A DNA stretch of 40,272 bases from Hyphomicrobiaceae bacterium (lineage in GTDB: Bacteria; Pseudomonadota; Alphaproteobacteria; Rhizobiales; Hyphomicrobiaceae): positions 1 to 40,272 of the forward strand of contig JABFRJ010000386.1 in NCBI GenBank assembly GCA_013141255.1, read 5' to 3'. The translations under genes were made by a program, and so were the position numbers. This document shows positions 9,638 through 19,194 of the stretch, piece by piece. A model generated the notes under the pieces. The model made no database searches. It had not been told where the DNA came from and saw only the letters and a program-made list of their open reading frames with translations. Numbering within the stretch: the first letter of the stretch is position 1; each line of letters begins with the position of its first letter.

Positions 9638-10507
9638 ATGACCGGTTCCGTCCCCAGCATCCTCAAGCCTGCAGGTCGTCGCTCAAGCGCCGCCGACGAC
9701 ATTGAATACGAAATCAAGGGCGCTGAAATGCAGTTCGTAGAAATCGAACTTGATCCCAACGAGAGTGCCATCGCCGAAGCTGGTTCTATGATGTTCAAAC
9801 CCGCTGGCGTCCACATGGACACAGTCTTCGGTGACGGCTCGAAACCCGATACCGGCTTCTTCGGCAAAATCGCCAGCGCCGGCAAACGCCTCATCACCGG
9901 CGAAAGCCTTTTCATGACTGTCTTTTCCAACGAAGGTCCCGGCAAGGCCCGCGTTGCCTTCGCCGCCCCCTATCCCGGCACCATCATCCCGTTTCATCTG
10001 GCCGACATCGGCGGCACCATGATTGCGCAACGCGACGCCTTTCTCTGCGCCGCCAAAGGCGTCTCCATTGGCATCCATTTCCAACGCAAAATCGGCGCCG
10101 GATTATTCGGCGGTCAAGGCTTCGTCATGCAACGCCTGGAAGGCGACGGCTGGGTCTTCATCCATGCAGGCGGAACCATCGTAGAGCGCGAACTAGCGGC
10201 CGGCGAAGTACTCCACGTCGATCCCGGTTGCCTCGCCGCTATGGCACCAACCGTGGATTTTGACATCGTCCGAGCAGGCTCCATCAAATCGATGGTCTTC
10301 GGTGGTGAAGGCTTCTTTTTCGCTCAACTCCGCGGCCCCGGAAAAATCTGGCTGCAAAGCCTACCCTTCTCCCGCCTCGCAGGCCGCATGATGGCGTCTG
10401 CCGCAGGCAGCGTCGCCACAGGCGGTTCAAGCTTTTCCGGTTGGAGCTGGGGCACAGGCAGCTCAGATAGTGTATTCGGCGGCGACAGCAGCAGCGACGG
10501 CGAGTAA
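9638..10507 (+). CDS. TIGR00266/AIM24 family protein
   Basis: YEIKGAEMQFVEIELDPNESAIAEAGSMMF and the later glycine-rich beta-repeat pattern are typical of the AIM24 family. Confidence 0.85.
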   Translation: MTGSVPSILKPAGRRSSAADDIEYEIKGAEMQFVEIELDPNESAIAEAGSMMFKPAGVHMDTVFGDGSKPDTGFFGKIASAGKRLITGESLFMTVFSNEGPGKARVAFAAPYPGTIIPFHLADIGGTMIAQRDAFLCAAKGVSIGIHFQRKIGAGLFGGQGFVMQRLEGDGWVFIHAGGTIVERELAAGEVLHVDPGCLAAMAPTVDFDIVRAGSIKSMVFGGEGFFFAQLRGPGKIWLQSLPFSRLAGRMMASAAGSVATGGSSFSGWSWGTGSSDSVFGGDSSSDGE

Positions 10508-10522
10508 CACCCGTTAGACAAT

Positions 10523-10554
10523 AAAAAAACGGGGCCATGTCGGCCCCGTTTTCA
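10523..10554. terminator. Bidirectional rho-independent terminator
   Basis: AAAAAAACGGGGCCATGTCGGCCCCGTTTT: GC stem with A-tract on one side and T-tract on the other, between convergent CDSs. Confidence 0.88.
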
Positions 10555-10576
10555 TTTCAAGTCTGCACGATCAATC

Positions 10577-11380
10577 TCAGTACGTGAACTTCAACGTACC
10601 CATGAAGCGGCCATCGCACTGGAACGTCTGCCCGGTGCAGAACGCGCCGACATTCGAAATGTTGGTGTCCCAGTAGCGCAGATCGAGCGAGAATTTCTCA
10701 AGCCCAAGCGTCAAACCAGCGTTCCAATAGACATAATCGCTAGAGCCGTTAGCAATGAATGTTTTGTACCGCGCATCGTCACTTTTCTGGTATCCAATGA
10801 GCGCGCTAACTGTTGGCGTAACCGCACCAAACTTTGGCAATTCATGCGCGACTGTACCTTCCAGCGTCCAGGTTTTACCCGTGCTGTTAGTGTAGTCTGG
10901 CGAGAAATATACAGTAGCGCCGACAGTGCCGTTTTTCCAAGGCGATCCGCTCGCTCCAGCCTTCAACTCGAGATAATTGAGTTCCTTATCGGCAAACGAC
11001 AGCAGACTGTTATCTTTCGCACCAGGATATGTGTAGTAGATGGCGCCAAGGTCAAAGGTGATCGGGCCGACGACTGGCTTGAAGCCCATGTAAAGATCGA
11101 GTTCAGCATTGGCGATGTTACGACCGGCGAAGTTCTGACCAAAATCCAAGCCCGATGCCCACAAGCCCGCGTAGAACGTACCATACGTCAGATCAAGACC
11201 GGCTTGACCCGTTGGATGGCGCGCCGTCTGCGACACGCCACGGAAAATATAATCGCTCGTGATCCCGAGGTTGAACGAATACGCAAGCTCGCGCTTTTCC
11301 TGCGCTTGCGCGGCCCCACCAGCGATCAGCCCACCAGCAACCACCATCGCTGCCGAAAAAATCCGTCCCATGCGTGTCAT
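10577..11380 (-). CDS. TorF family putative porin
   Basis: Signal peptide, then LAYSFNLGITSDYIFRGVSQTARHPTGQAGLDLTYGTFYAGLWASGLDF (TorF signature); C-terminal beta-strand ending FTY. Confidence 0.88.
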   Translation of the reverse strand: MTRMGRIFSAAMVVAGGLIAGGAAQAQEKRELAYSFNLGITSDYIFRGVSQTARHPTGQAGLDLTYGTFYAGLWASGLDFGQNFAGRNIANAELDLYMGFKPVVGPITFDLGAIYYTYPGAKDNSLLSFADKELNYLELKAGASGSPWKNGTVGATVYFSPDYTNSTGKTWTLEGTVAHELPKFGAVTPTVSALIGYQKSDDARYKTFIANGSSDYVYWNAGLTLGLEKFSLDLRYWDTNISNVGAFCTGQTFQCDGRFMGTLKFTY

Positions 11381-11773
11381 CTGTCCCCCAATGCGCCAGC
11401 GGCGCTTCACCCGAAATTCGCGACGGATCGATTCGCATCAACCGCTTAACCTCTTTATTGAATCGAACAATCCATCCAGCAAACTCAATCGAAACGGGCG
11501 CTCACGGTTCTTTATCTCACGTGACAATTTAACAACAAGTCATTGATTTATTGAGTTTTTATCAGGCTTATTGATTCAAAACTAGGCAAACATTGCCAAT
11601 CAATTGTGCATTTCCGCGCGCCTTCAGCGACCGCAAAATCAGTCAACTAACGGAGATAGTTCCGCCGCCGTGAGCAAAAGCTGTAAACTAAGCCCAACGA
11701 ACCTTGCGCACTGCACGCCGTTGACGATGGCAGAGAGCTGAAACTAGCCCCAGAATTGAGCGCCCAAATCAGC

Positions 11774-12541
11774 ATGACCACACCTATCAAGCCAACCGTA
11801 CTCGTCACCGGCTCTGCCCGACGAATAGGACGCGCCTTAGCGCTCGATTTTGGACGTCGAGGTTGGCAAGTCGCCGTCCACGCCCACACGTCCAAAGCCG
11901 ACGCAGCCGCTGCTGTAGATGAGATCAAGGCATCAGGCGGAGCCGCAGCCGCCGTCATCGCCGACCTAGCCAATCACACCGCAGTGAAACGCATGGTCGA
12001 CGAAGTGATGCAGCGCTTTGGCCCTATGACCTGCCTGATCAACAATGCATCTCTTTTTCTCTACGATGATGTTGCAACCCTGGGTGAAGACTTGTGGGAC
12101 CGGCACATGGCTATAAATTTAAAGGCACCCGTCTTCCTAGCCAAGGCCATGGCCGAAAACCTACCATCCGGCGTCGCAGGTAATGTCATCAACATTATCG
12201 ACCAACGTGTCTGGAAACCTACGCCGCACTTTTTCTCTTACGCCGCATCGAAAGCAGGGCTCTGGGCTGTCACGCAGACACTCGCGCAAGCCTTAGCACC
12301 TCGCATCCGCGTCAATGCCATCGGGCCTGGCCCCGCACTAAAAAGCATCCATCAGGCCGCCTCAGATTTCGAGATCCAAGCAAAATCGACCCTCCTAGGG
12401 CGCGGCACCACACCCGAAGAGATCGCCGCAGCCGTTCGCTTCATTCTTGATGCTCCTGCCATGACCGGGCAGATGATAGCACTCGATGGCGGCCAGCATT
12501 TAGCATGGGCCACCCCCGACGTTGGCGATGGACGCGGATAA
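11774..12541 (+). CDS. SDR family oxidoreductase, pteridine-reductase/FolM-like
   Basis: TGSARRIGRALAL nucleotide-binding motif (TGxxxRxG as in FolM/PTR1), LINNAS, YAASKAGL, C-terminal GQMIALDGGQHLAW; directly upstream of folB. Alternative TTG start at 11756. Confidence 0.82.
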   Translation: MTTPIKPTVLVTGSARRIGRALALDFGRRGWQVAVHAHTSKADAAAAVDEIKASGGAAAAVIADLANHTAVKRMVDEVMQRFGPMTCLINNASLFLYDDVATLGEDLWDRHMAINLKAPVFLAKAMAENLPSGVAGNVINIIDQRVWKPTPHFFSYAASKAGLWAVTQTLAQALAPRIRVNAIGPGPALKSIHQAASDFEIQAKSTLLGRGTTPEEIAAAVRFILDAPAMTGQMIALDGGQHLAWATPDVGDGRG

Positions 12542-12680
12542 ACGACAAACTCGATCATCCGATAATTCCCAGGATTGCAACAAGTCACCCGTCGCATGCC
12601 AAATCTAAACGTCTCCGACACAGCGCGTTGCACTCACGGCGACTTAATGAAATCAACTCAAAGCCGCAGCGAAAGCCATT

Positions 12681-13148
12681 ATGTCCAAAGAACCACTCCC
12701 CAGCCCAACCTCAAGCAGCGATCCAAAGCCCTCGCAAGACATCGCTCATGACGCACGTCGAAGCGCGACTCCGTCACCACAGCACGCAAAACCACCGCGT
12801 CGCATCTTCATCACCAACCTCGAAATTCTGGCGAGCGTCGGAGTCTTCGAAATTGAGCATCGCTACGAGCAACGCGTAATCATCTCACTCGAGCTCAACG
12901 TCGACGATACCTACGACGGCAAAAGCGAGCGCCTTTCCGACGTTGTCGATTACAGCGAACTTGCACGCGCCACCGAGGCTATCACCCAGTCCGGTCATTT
13001 CAAATTGATCGAAACCCTTGCCGAACGCATCGCCGAAATGGGCCTGAAAGATCAACGAATCCGTGACATTCGAGTCCGCATCGAAAAACCCGACATCATG
13101 CCACGCTGCAGTTCAGTCGGCATCGAAATCACCCGCCATCGGATTTAA
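12681..13148 (+). CDS. folB: Dihydroneopterin aldolase
   Basis: IFITNLEILASVGVFEIEHRYEQRVIISLELNVD, VDYSELARA, FKLIETLAERIA and the C-terminal RIEKPDIMP...SVGIEI motif. Confidence 0.9.
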   Translation: MSKEPLPSPTSSSDPKPSQDIAHDARRSATPSPQHAKPPRRIFITNLEILASVGVFEIEHRYEQRVIISLELNVDDTYDGKSERLSDVVDYSELARATEAITQSGHFKLIETLAERIAEMGLKDQRIRDIRVRIEKPDIMPRCSSVGIEITRHRI

Positions 13149-13162
13149 ATACTCGTCTCCGC

Positions 13163-13208
13163 CCAGCGTCCAGCGTCCAGCGTCCAGCGTCCAGCGTCCA
13201 GCGTCCAG
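13163..13208. repeat. 7-bp tandem repeat (CCAGCGT), about 6.6 copies
   Basis: Read directly: CCAGCGT x6 followed by CCAG. Confidence 0.95.
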
Positions 13209-13311
13209 AACGAAGACACAAAAACGCGACCGTCCATGCGACAAACTTGAACATCCAACAGCTTTACGTGCGTTGCAAGCACTCACCCCATATGCATCCG
13301 GACAAGCAATC

Positions 13312-15939
13312 TCACTCACATTGCGAAAAATGACACGTATCGCAACTCCAGCATCCACCATACCGATGATACGTTGGTCGACTACATTTGGGACACGTCC
13401 GTCCCATCGGCGTGTCAGCATTCGATTGAAATGATCGACTTGCGCCCGACTCTGTCGCAGCAAGACGCGCTGAGCCAGAACCACGGTCGCCCGTTTTATC
13501 CAATTGAGGCTCGCTCCAGCCTACGCCGCCAACACCAACATCAGTTCGACGTTTATCAAAACCAGTCCCCGATACTGGTTTCCGTACATCGCTACCCGTC
13601 ACATCCAAATTCAATGCATGTTGCGGCAGTACTTCGGCACCACGATACGTCTTATCCAACCGGTTCAAATGCTTTTCAATGACGTCGCCGATTGCAGCTA
13701 AGAGGCTTGGCACATACCGCCCATCAATCCAGGCACCACCTTGAGGATCGAACACGGCTTTGAGCTCTTCCACAACGAATGAAACGTCACCGCCTCGACG
13801 AAACACCGCACTGATCATCCGCGTGAGTGCAACCGTCCAAGCGTAATGCTCGAGGTTTTTCGAATTGATAAAAATTTCAAACGGCTTCAGATGCCCATCA
13901 ATTGCGACATCGTTGATGGTAATATAGATCGCATGCTCGCTACGTGGCCACCGAAGCTTATAAGTAAAACCGCTCAAAACTTGATCCCGCTCGACCGGTT
14001 TCGCCATGTAAACAACCGCTCCTTCCCGTGAGCGGCGTTCGCCAACATGATCCAGCATGTGCGGTACAACCAATCGCGGTGGCGCCACGGCGTTAGCTTC
14101 AGCACTGGCAGCTGCACTCCCATCGCGTCGAACAATTGTGCGGCGTCCGTCACGATCATCAGCAGGATCAACGGATCTCCCAGGCTCTGGAGACATCGAA
14201 ATGGGAGCATCATCAACCGTCAAGACCGCGCCAGTCACGGCGTTGGTTCGGTATGTCGTGCACCCCTTAAGACCAAGATCAAATGCATCGAGATAAATCG
14301 ACTGGAAAGCATCAAACGTGAGTGATTGAGGCACATTGATTGTCTTTGAAATGGCGCTATCGATATGGGGTTGAGCCGCCGCCTGCATGAGCAAATGATC
14401 ATTCGGCGTCAACGTCTCCGCCGTCACAAAAGCCTCAGGCAAAGGCGAAGCCTCACCAGCCGCCGCACGAAACTGCCGATAAGCAAAATCTTCCACCTGC
14501 TCAAAATGCGGCGTACCATCCCCGCCAAGCACACGACGCTTCGTGCGCCAAGCAAAAACGGGCTCAATCCCACTCGATATATTTCCAGCCAACAATGATG
14601 TCGTCCCCGTCGGCGCAATCGTCGTCAAACAACCGTTACGCAATCCGCTCACCACGATCTTGTTTTTGATCGCATCAGGAAGCGTTGCGATATTTGGACG
14701 CTCAAGCAGAAGCTTCGCATTCGACAATGGGAATGCGCCCTTTTCTACGGCCAAATCGGCACTTGTCGCGTAAGCCACACACTTAATCACCCCCAGCCAA
14801 TCGCCGACCAGCCGCTGCGCTTCGCTCGATCCATAGCGCACGCCCAGCATAATCAAGGCATCCGCAAGCCCCGTCACTCCAAGACCGATACGGCGCTTAG
14901 CAAATGCTTCGCGTTTCTGTGCCTCCAATGGATACGTCGACACATCAATCACGTTGTCCAGAAAACGAACCGCGATTGCTACCGTTGCTTCAAGCCGCGC
15001 CACATCGAATTGCGCGGCACCATCCTTCGATGACGGCACAAAAGCCGTCAGATTAATTGCACCGAGTAGACATGCTCCATACGCCGGCAGCGGTTGCTCG
15101 CCGCAAGGATTGGTCGCCGCAATGGTCTCCGCATAACTAAGGTTGTTTCGCTTATTAATCCGATCAATAAACACGACGCCGGGCTCGGCGACGTCATAAG
15201 ACGCCCGCATCAATTTTTCCCACAACGCGCGGGCATCGACCGTTCTGACAACTTCACCATTAAACGCCAACGGCCACGGTTGCCCCGCCCGAATGGCATG
15301 AACAAATGCATCCGTAACCAACACTGAAAGATTGAAATTTCGCAGCCTCCCAGCCTCACGCTTGGCTTCGATGAAGGTCTCAATATCCGGATGGTCGCAA
15401 CGCAATGTCGCCATCATCGCGCCCCGTCGCGCACCCGCCGACATAATGGTTCGGCACATGGCGTCCCACACGTCCATAAACGACACTGGCCCCGACGCAT
15501 CAGCACCAAGACTGTTGACCAGCGCGCCTTTTGGTCTGAGTGTTGAGAAGTCCTGTCCGATCCCGCCTCCCATCTGCAGCGTCAGCGCGGCTTCCTTCAC
15601 GTTCTCAAAAATCGCCCCAAGATCGTCGTCAATGCGCCCCATGACATAGCAATTGAACAACGTCACCGCCCGGTCGGCACCAGCGCCTGCCAAAATGCGA
15701 CCGCCGGGTATAAAAGCCATCGATTGCAGCACATCTCTAAAGGCGTTTTCCCAGCGCCGCTTTTGATCAGAATGCTCGACCGATGCCGCTGCACGTGCAA
15801 CGCGCGCAACCGTCTGATCCCAAGTCTGATCAATGACCGTCCCATCGGCGCGCCTAAGTTGATACTTCTGCGCCCAGATCTCTCTCGAAATCTTTGGCCA
15901 TCGCACCATATCTTCAGGCAAAAACCGAGCACTGGTCAC
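13312..15939 (-). CDS. Adenosylcobalamin-dependent (class II) ribonucleoside-diphosphate reductase, 875 aa
   Basis: SMAFIPGGRILAGAG, LFNCYVMG, LQMGGGIGQDFSTLRPKGA, NLSYAETIAATNPCGEQPLPAYGACLLGAINL, IAPTGTTSLLAGNISSGIEP, TSCPD-like region and C-terminal CPKC...CWSCDTCHFSQC. GTG start with AGGTG SD. Confidence 0.92.
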   Translation of the reverse strand: MTSARFLPEDMVRWPKISREIWAQKYQLRRADGTVIDQTWDQTVARVARAAASVEHSDQKRRWENAFRDVLQSMAFIPGGRILAGAGADRAVTLFNCYVMGRIDDDLGAIFENVKEAALTLQMGGGIGQDFSTLRPKGALVNSLGADASGPVSFMDVWDAMCRTIMSAGARRGAMMATLRCDHPDIETFIEAKREAGRLRNFNLSVLVTDAFVHAIRAGQPWPLAFNGEVVRTVDARALWEKLMRASYDVAEPGVVFIDRINKRNNLSYAETIAATNPCGEQPLPAYGACLLGAINLTAFVPSSKDGAAQFDVARLEATVAIAVRFLDNVIDVSTYPLEAQKREAFAKRRIGLGVTGLADALIMLGVRYGSSEAQRLVGDWLGVIKCVAYATSADLAVEKGAFPLSNAKLLLERPNIATLPDAIKNKIVVSGLRNGCLTTIAPTGTTSLLAGNISSGIEPVFAWRTKRRVLGGDGTPHFEQVEDFAYRQFRAAAGEASPLPEAFVTAETLTPNDHLLMQAAAQPHIDSAISKTINVPQSLTFDAFQSIYLDAFDLGLKGCTTYRTNAVTGAVLTVDDAPISMSPEPGRSVDPADDRDGRRTIVRRDGSAAASAEANAVAPPRLVVPHMLDHVGERRSREGAVVYMAKPVERDQVLSGFTYKLRWPRSEHAIYITINDVAIDGHLKPFEIFINSKNLEHYAWTVALTRMISAVFRRGGDVSFVVEELKAVFDPQGGAWIDGRYVPSLLAAIGDVIEKHLNRLDKTYRGAEVLPQHALNLDVTGSDVRKPVSGTGFDKRRTDVGVGGVGWSEPQLDKTGDRGSGSARLAATESGASRSFQSNADTPMGRTCPKCSRPTYHRYGGCWSCDTCHFSQCE

Positions 15940-15968
15940 AAGAGCACCTAACGCAAAACACTCACATC

Positions 15969-15997
15969 AATATAGAGCATGCCCTCCGCATAGTCAA
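15969..15997 (-). promoter_or_regulatory. Sigma70-type promoter for the 875-aa class II RNR
   Basis: Minus strand reads TTGACT-N17-TATATT (plus strand AGTCAA 15992..15997 and AATATA 15969..15974), just upstream of the GTG start at 15939. Confidence 0.75.
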
Positions 15998-16000
15998 GAA

Positions 16001-16018
16001 ATGTTCCGTTTATGTTCT
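16001..16018 (-). promoter_or_regulatory. Putative alphaproteobacterial LexA (SOS) box
   Basis: Minus strand AGAACATAAACGGAACAT, i.e. GAAC-N7-GAAC, about 5 nt upstream of the -35 TTGACT. Confidence 0.65.
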
Positions 16019-16031
16019 TGTTAAAGTCTCT

Positions 16032-16808
16032 TTATGGACCTGACCTGATAGGCGCGGCTGCTACCACTGCAACGAACGGCGGCGGCAGTGGCCCAGCCAA
16101 CGCCTCAGCCATGAGACGCGCCGACGCCGCTTCAATTCGTGCTTCAACATCACGCCGAAACAGCGCACGCGACTGTCCAGCCGGTAAGGGCTCCAAAAAC
16201 TCGACAACAATTGTTCCAGGATACCGACGCAACGACCGACGTGGCCAATAGAGCCCTGAATTGAGTGCCAATGGAACACACGGCACCTGCAACCCTTCAT
16301 AAAGAGCGACATACCCCGGTTTATAGTCCGGTGGCGCACCCGGAGCCCGTCGCGTACCTTCAGGAAAAATCAAAATTTCACGTCCGCACGTCGCCCGCGC
16401 TCGACCGTCCGCCACCAACGCTTTAAGCGCCACCGCCGCACGATCACGCTTGACCAGAATGTGCTCAAACTTGACGCAAAACCACCCGTAAATCGGAATC
16501 CACTTGAGCTCATCCTTAAGTACAATCGCGACATCATCAAACAGCGGCACAAGCGCAAACGTATCCCAAGCGGACTGATGCTTTGCCACGACTAGATATG
16601 GTGCTTTGGGCAGACGTTCACGACCTCGCACCTCAATTCGCGTGCCACAAACGACCCGTAGCAACCACGTAGCAATGCGCCCATGCAACTTCAATCCCGC
16701 CATCGCCCACGATCGCGGAGCCAGCAACAACCATAGCCCACCGATCAACATCGCGACCGTCAGCAAATAGAAGGTGATTGCATAAAGAATGGAACGGATC
16801 ATCGGCAT
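16032..16808 (-). CDS. plsC: 1-acyl-sn-glycerol-3-phosphate acyltransferase family protein
   Basis: KHQSAWDTFAL (HxxxxD motif), IFPEGTRRAPGAPPDYKPG, VPCVPLALNSG. Start ambiguous between 16808 and 16802. Confidence 0.88.
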   Translation of the reverse strand: MPMIRSILYAITFYLLTVAMLIGGLWLLLAPRSWAMAGLKLHGRIATWLLRVVCGTRIEVRGRERLPKAPYLVVAKHQSAWDTFALVPLFDDVAIVLKDELKWIPIYGWFCVKFEHILVKRDRAAVALKALVADGRARATCGREILIFPEGTRRAPGAPPDYKPGYVALYEGLQVPCVPLALNSGLYWPRRSLRRYPGTIVVEFLEPLPAGQSRALFRRDVEARIEAASARLMAEALAGPLPPPFVAVVAAAPIRSGP

Positions 16809-16955
16809 CAAGCAGGATGGAAGGGTGGAAAAGAGACACCAACAGCGATAAACGCCAGAACTCCAACTGTGAAGCGATTTTAGTTCCCAATTAAGGAGAG
16901 CATCCCGCAACCCTTCGAAGCTCCGGGAAATCAAAACAGAGCGGTGGCCAATGAG

Positions 16956-17654
16956 TTATTGCAATTTAGAAATTCGAGGCGGAGCCACAAACGATGCAGG
17001 CACTTGCGTCGGTGACTCAGGTACATCAATTCCGGCGGTCGCCGCCCCCACAGGCCCGAGCACCAATCCCAACGCCCATCGCCCTGCAGCCGGTAAAACT
17101 TTAACATACTCACTCAACATCAATCGTGCAGCACCCAGTGAAAACCACCACCCAACCGATTGCGCATGTCGCGATACGACCGGGTGACCAATGAGCTGTG
17201 TCCCCGTCGGCATAGTGCGCGCAAACTCAAGCATACTGCGCGGCATATGATAATGCGACGTCACCACCACCAATCGTTTGAAATGCCACGTCTCCGCCCA
17301 GAGTTTTGTCTCTTCAGCATTACCGATTGTATCCAGCGCCTCGTAACCAATATCGACACAGCAATCAAACAAGACCGGATTGATAGTACTTAGCCGTTTC
17401 ACGTCGTCGCGCGTGGTCGACCGATTGACCCCAGAAATGAGGATGCGTCGAACACCACCCAGCGCAAAAAGACGCATACCCTCTTGAATGCGCTTCTCCC
17501 CCCCCGTCAACACAACGATCCCATCCACGTCATTGATAGGTCCCGGACGAGCGGTCCAAATCGCATATGCGAACACGACAAAACCCACCACGAACACAAC
17601 GCTCGCCGCGCCTGTCAGAACCACCAAAGCTCGTAACCAACGTCTCAATTGCAA
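16956..17654 (-). CDS. YdcF/DUF218 family membrane-anchored protein
   Basis: N-terminal TM, then GIVVLTGGEKRIQEGMRLFALGGVRRILISG, ETKLWAETWHFKRLVVVTSHYHMPRSMLEF. Confidence 0.88.
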   Translation of the reverse strand: MQLRRWLRALVVLTGAASVVFVVGFVVFAYAIWTARPGPINDVDGIVVLTGGEKRIQEGMRLFALGGVRRILISGVNRSTTRDDVKRLSTINPVLFDCCVDIGYEALDTIGNAEETKLWAETWHFKRLVVVTSHYHMPRSMLEFARTMPTGTQLIGHPVVSRHAQSVGWWFSLGAARLMLSEYVKVLPAAGRWALGLVLGPVGAATAGIDVPESPTQVPASFVAPPRISKLQ

Positions 17655-17892
17655 CCCTCAAACGCACCGGTCTGACACAAACAAACGTCGGTCCTGCAAC
17701 CAGCCCACGTCAAGCACAATCAACCTGAATCCCGAATTGCTCGACGCTCACGGGTAAGAATAGGCAGAAAATTAAGTCGTGAACCGCACGCAAGCGCTTT
17801 GGCAACACAGCGCCCACAACTTCATGGCGAGAACGCAACCCATGCAACAATCAAGCGATCCCTGCTCATCACACTCCACAACACCGTCCTGT

Positions 17893-19194
17893 TCAATGCT
17901 GACTATGCAAGATGCGATAGACACCGATCCGCGAAGTCAGCATACAGATCGCCGCAATCACCACGACCGAGAGCGCCAAAAATCCGTACCCCATGGCGTC
18001 CAGCGCGCCCGCGCCGATCATCCGCTGCAATTCCGTGAGCGTAACCGTTCCCCCGCCGAGCAACTCCATGACGAACGGCAACAGCAGGAACGTCAGCGCC
18101 GCCAAAACCGCACCAAAAACGCCAGCCTTAACGCCGAGTCGCAAGAAATGCTTTTCGAACTCCCGCGCAATGAACTTATCGGTCGCACCCACAAAATGCA
18201 GCACCTCCACGATCTCGCGATTGGCCGCCAATGCACTGCGCGTCGCCGAAATAATAATCGCCATCGTAGCAGCCGCAACAAGCGCAAGAATGGCCAATCC
18301 ACCAAGACCAAAAGACCGCACAACGGTGCGGATCTGCTGCTGCCAATGCCGATGATCGTCCAGCGTGGCACCTTTGAATTGTTGACCGAGCTGGGTCCGC
18401 AATGCCGTAAAATTAGGCGGCGCCTCCTGATCGACTTCAATGGCGATCAAACGCGGTACCGGCAATGATTTCAGCGCATCTGAATTGCCGAGCCATGGCT
18501 CGAGCAAACTTGCTGACGCTTCAAAGGACAACGGCTTCACGCCGCGCACACCCGGCTGCTTCTGCAAATATTGCGAAACTTCGCGAACCTGTCGCTCAAC
18601 GTCAACCTTCTCGCGCGCCTCCACTTGCACCGTCACTTCGCTCGAAATGTCGCGCATCCACGCCGACGCAGAGCGGTTCATCAAATACACCGCGCCAACA
18701 GTAAGGCATGCCAGAAAGCACATAATCGCAATCACCAGTGTCAGCGATTTCCCCGTCACCGATCCAGCCGGAACAATCGGCGCATGGTTCCGCTCTTTGC
18801 CAATCACCGTCGCGCGATGCTGTGCACTCAACTCAGGTGGTCGCTGATCTCGATGATCAAGCGACGGCATCGGTGGCAGCTGCGATTGCCGTGGTATTTG
18901 TGTCCGTTGTTGCGGCGGCTCGGTCACATAGGGCTCAAGCGCAGCATCAAGTGCCGCAGCATAAGGGTCGGCTGACGCTTGGCAACGCGGACGCAGCGGT
19001 GATGGTTGAAACTCAAAGGTCGGCGGCGTTTGTGTGCGTGGGTCCTGCGTATAAGAGTCACTCGGCCAAGCCTCACCCGTTCGTGGATCAAAGTCGGGAT
19101 AAGAGTCGTGCTGCGGCACGCGTTGCGTAAACCGCCCACGGTTACCTCCACCTCCGCGCCCCCCTCCGCCTCCAAAGTCAGACGAGCCTGACAT
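17893..19194 (-). CDS. ftsX: Cell division protein FtsX with long N-terminal disordered extension
   Basis: Overlaps the ftsE 3' end; first TM near residue 153, extracellular domain, C-terminal FtsX permease region (NREIVEVLHFVGATDKFIAREFEKHFLRLG). Confidence 0.88.
   Translation of the reverse strand: MSGSSDFGGGGGRGGGGNRGRFTQRVPQHDSYPDFDPRTGEAWPSDSYTQDPRTQTPPTFEFQPSPLRPRCQASADPYAAALDAALEPYVTEPPQQRTQIPRQSQLPPMPSLDHRDQRPPELSAQHRATVIGKERNHAPIVPAGSVTGKSLTLVIAIMCFLACLTVGAVYLMNRSASAWMRDISSEVTVQVEAREKVDVERQVREVSQYLQKQPGVRGVKPLSFEASASLLEPWLGNSDALKSLPVPRLIAIEVDQEAPPNFTALRTQLGQQFKGATLDDHRHWQQQIRTVVRSFGLGGLAILALVAAATMAIIISATRSALAANREIVEVLHFVGATDKFIAREFEKHFLRLGVKAGVFGAVLAALTFLLLPFVMELLGGGTVTLTELQRMIGAGALDAMGYGFLALSVVVIAAICMLTSRIGVYRILHSQH

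Noticed and set aside
11511-11600. FNR/FixK-type box in the AT-rich region upstream of the porin
   Set aside because: TTATTGA-type repeats occur but no TTGAT-N4-ATCAA palindrome is present.
13163-13208. CRISPR-like array
   Set aside because: Contiguous 7-bp units without spacers; simple tandem repeat, and no cas genes in the window.
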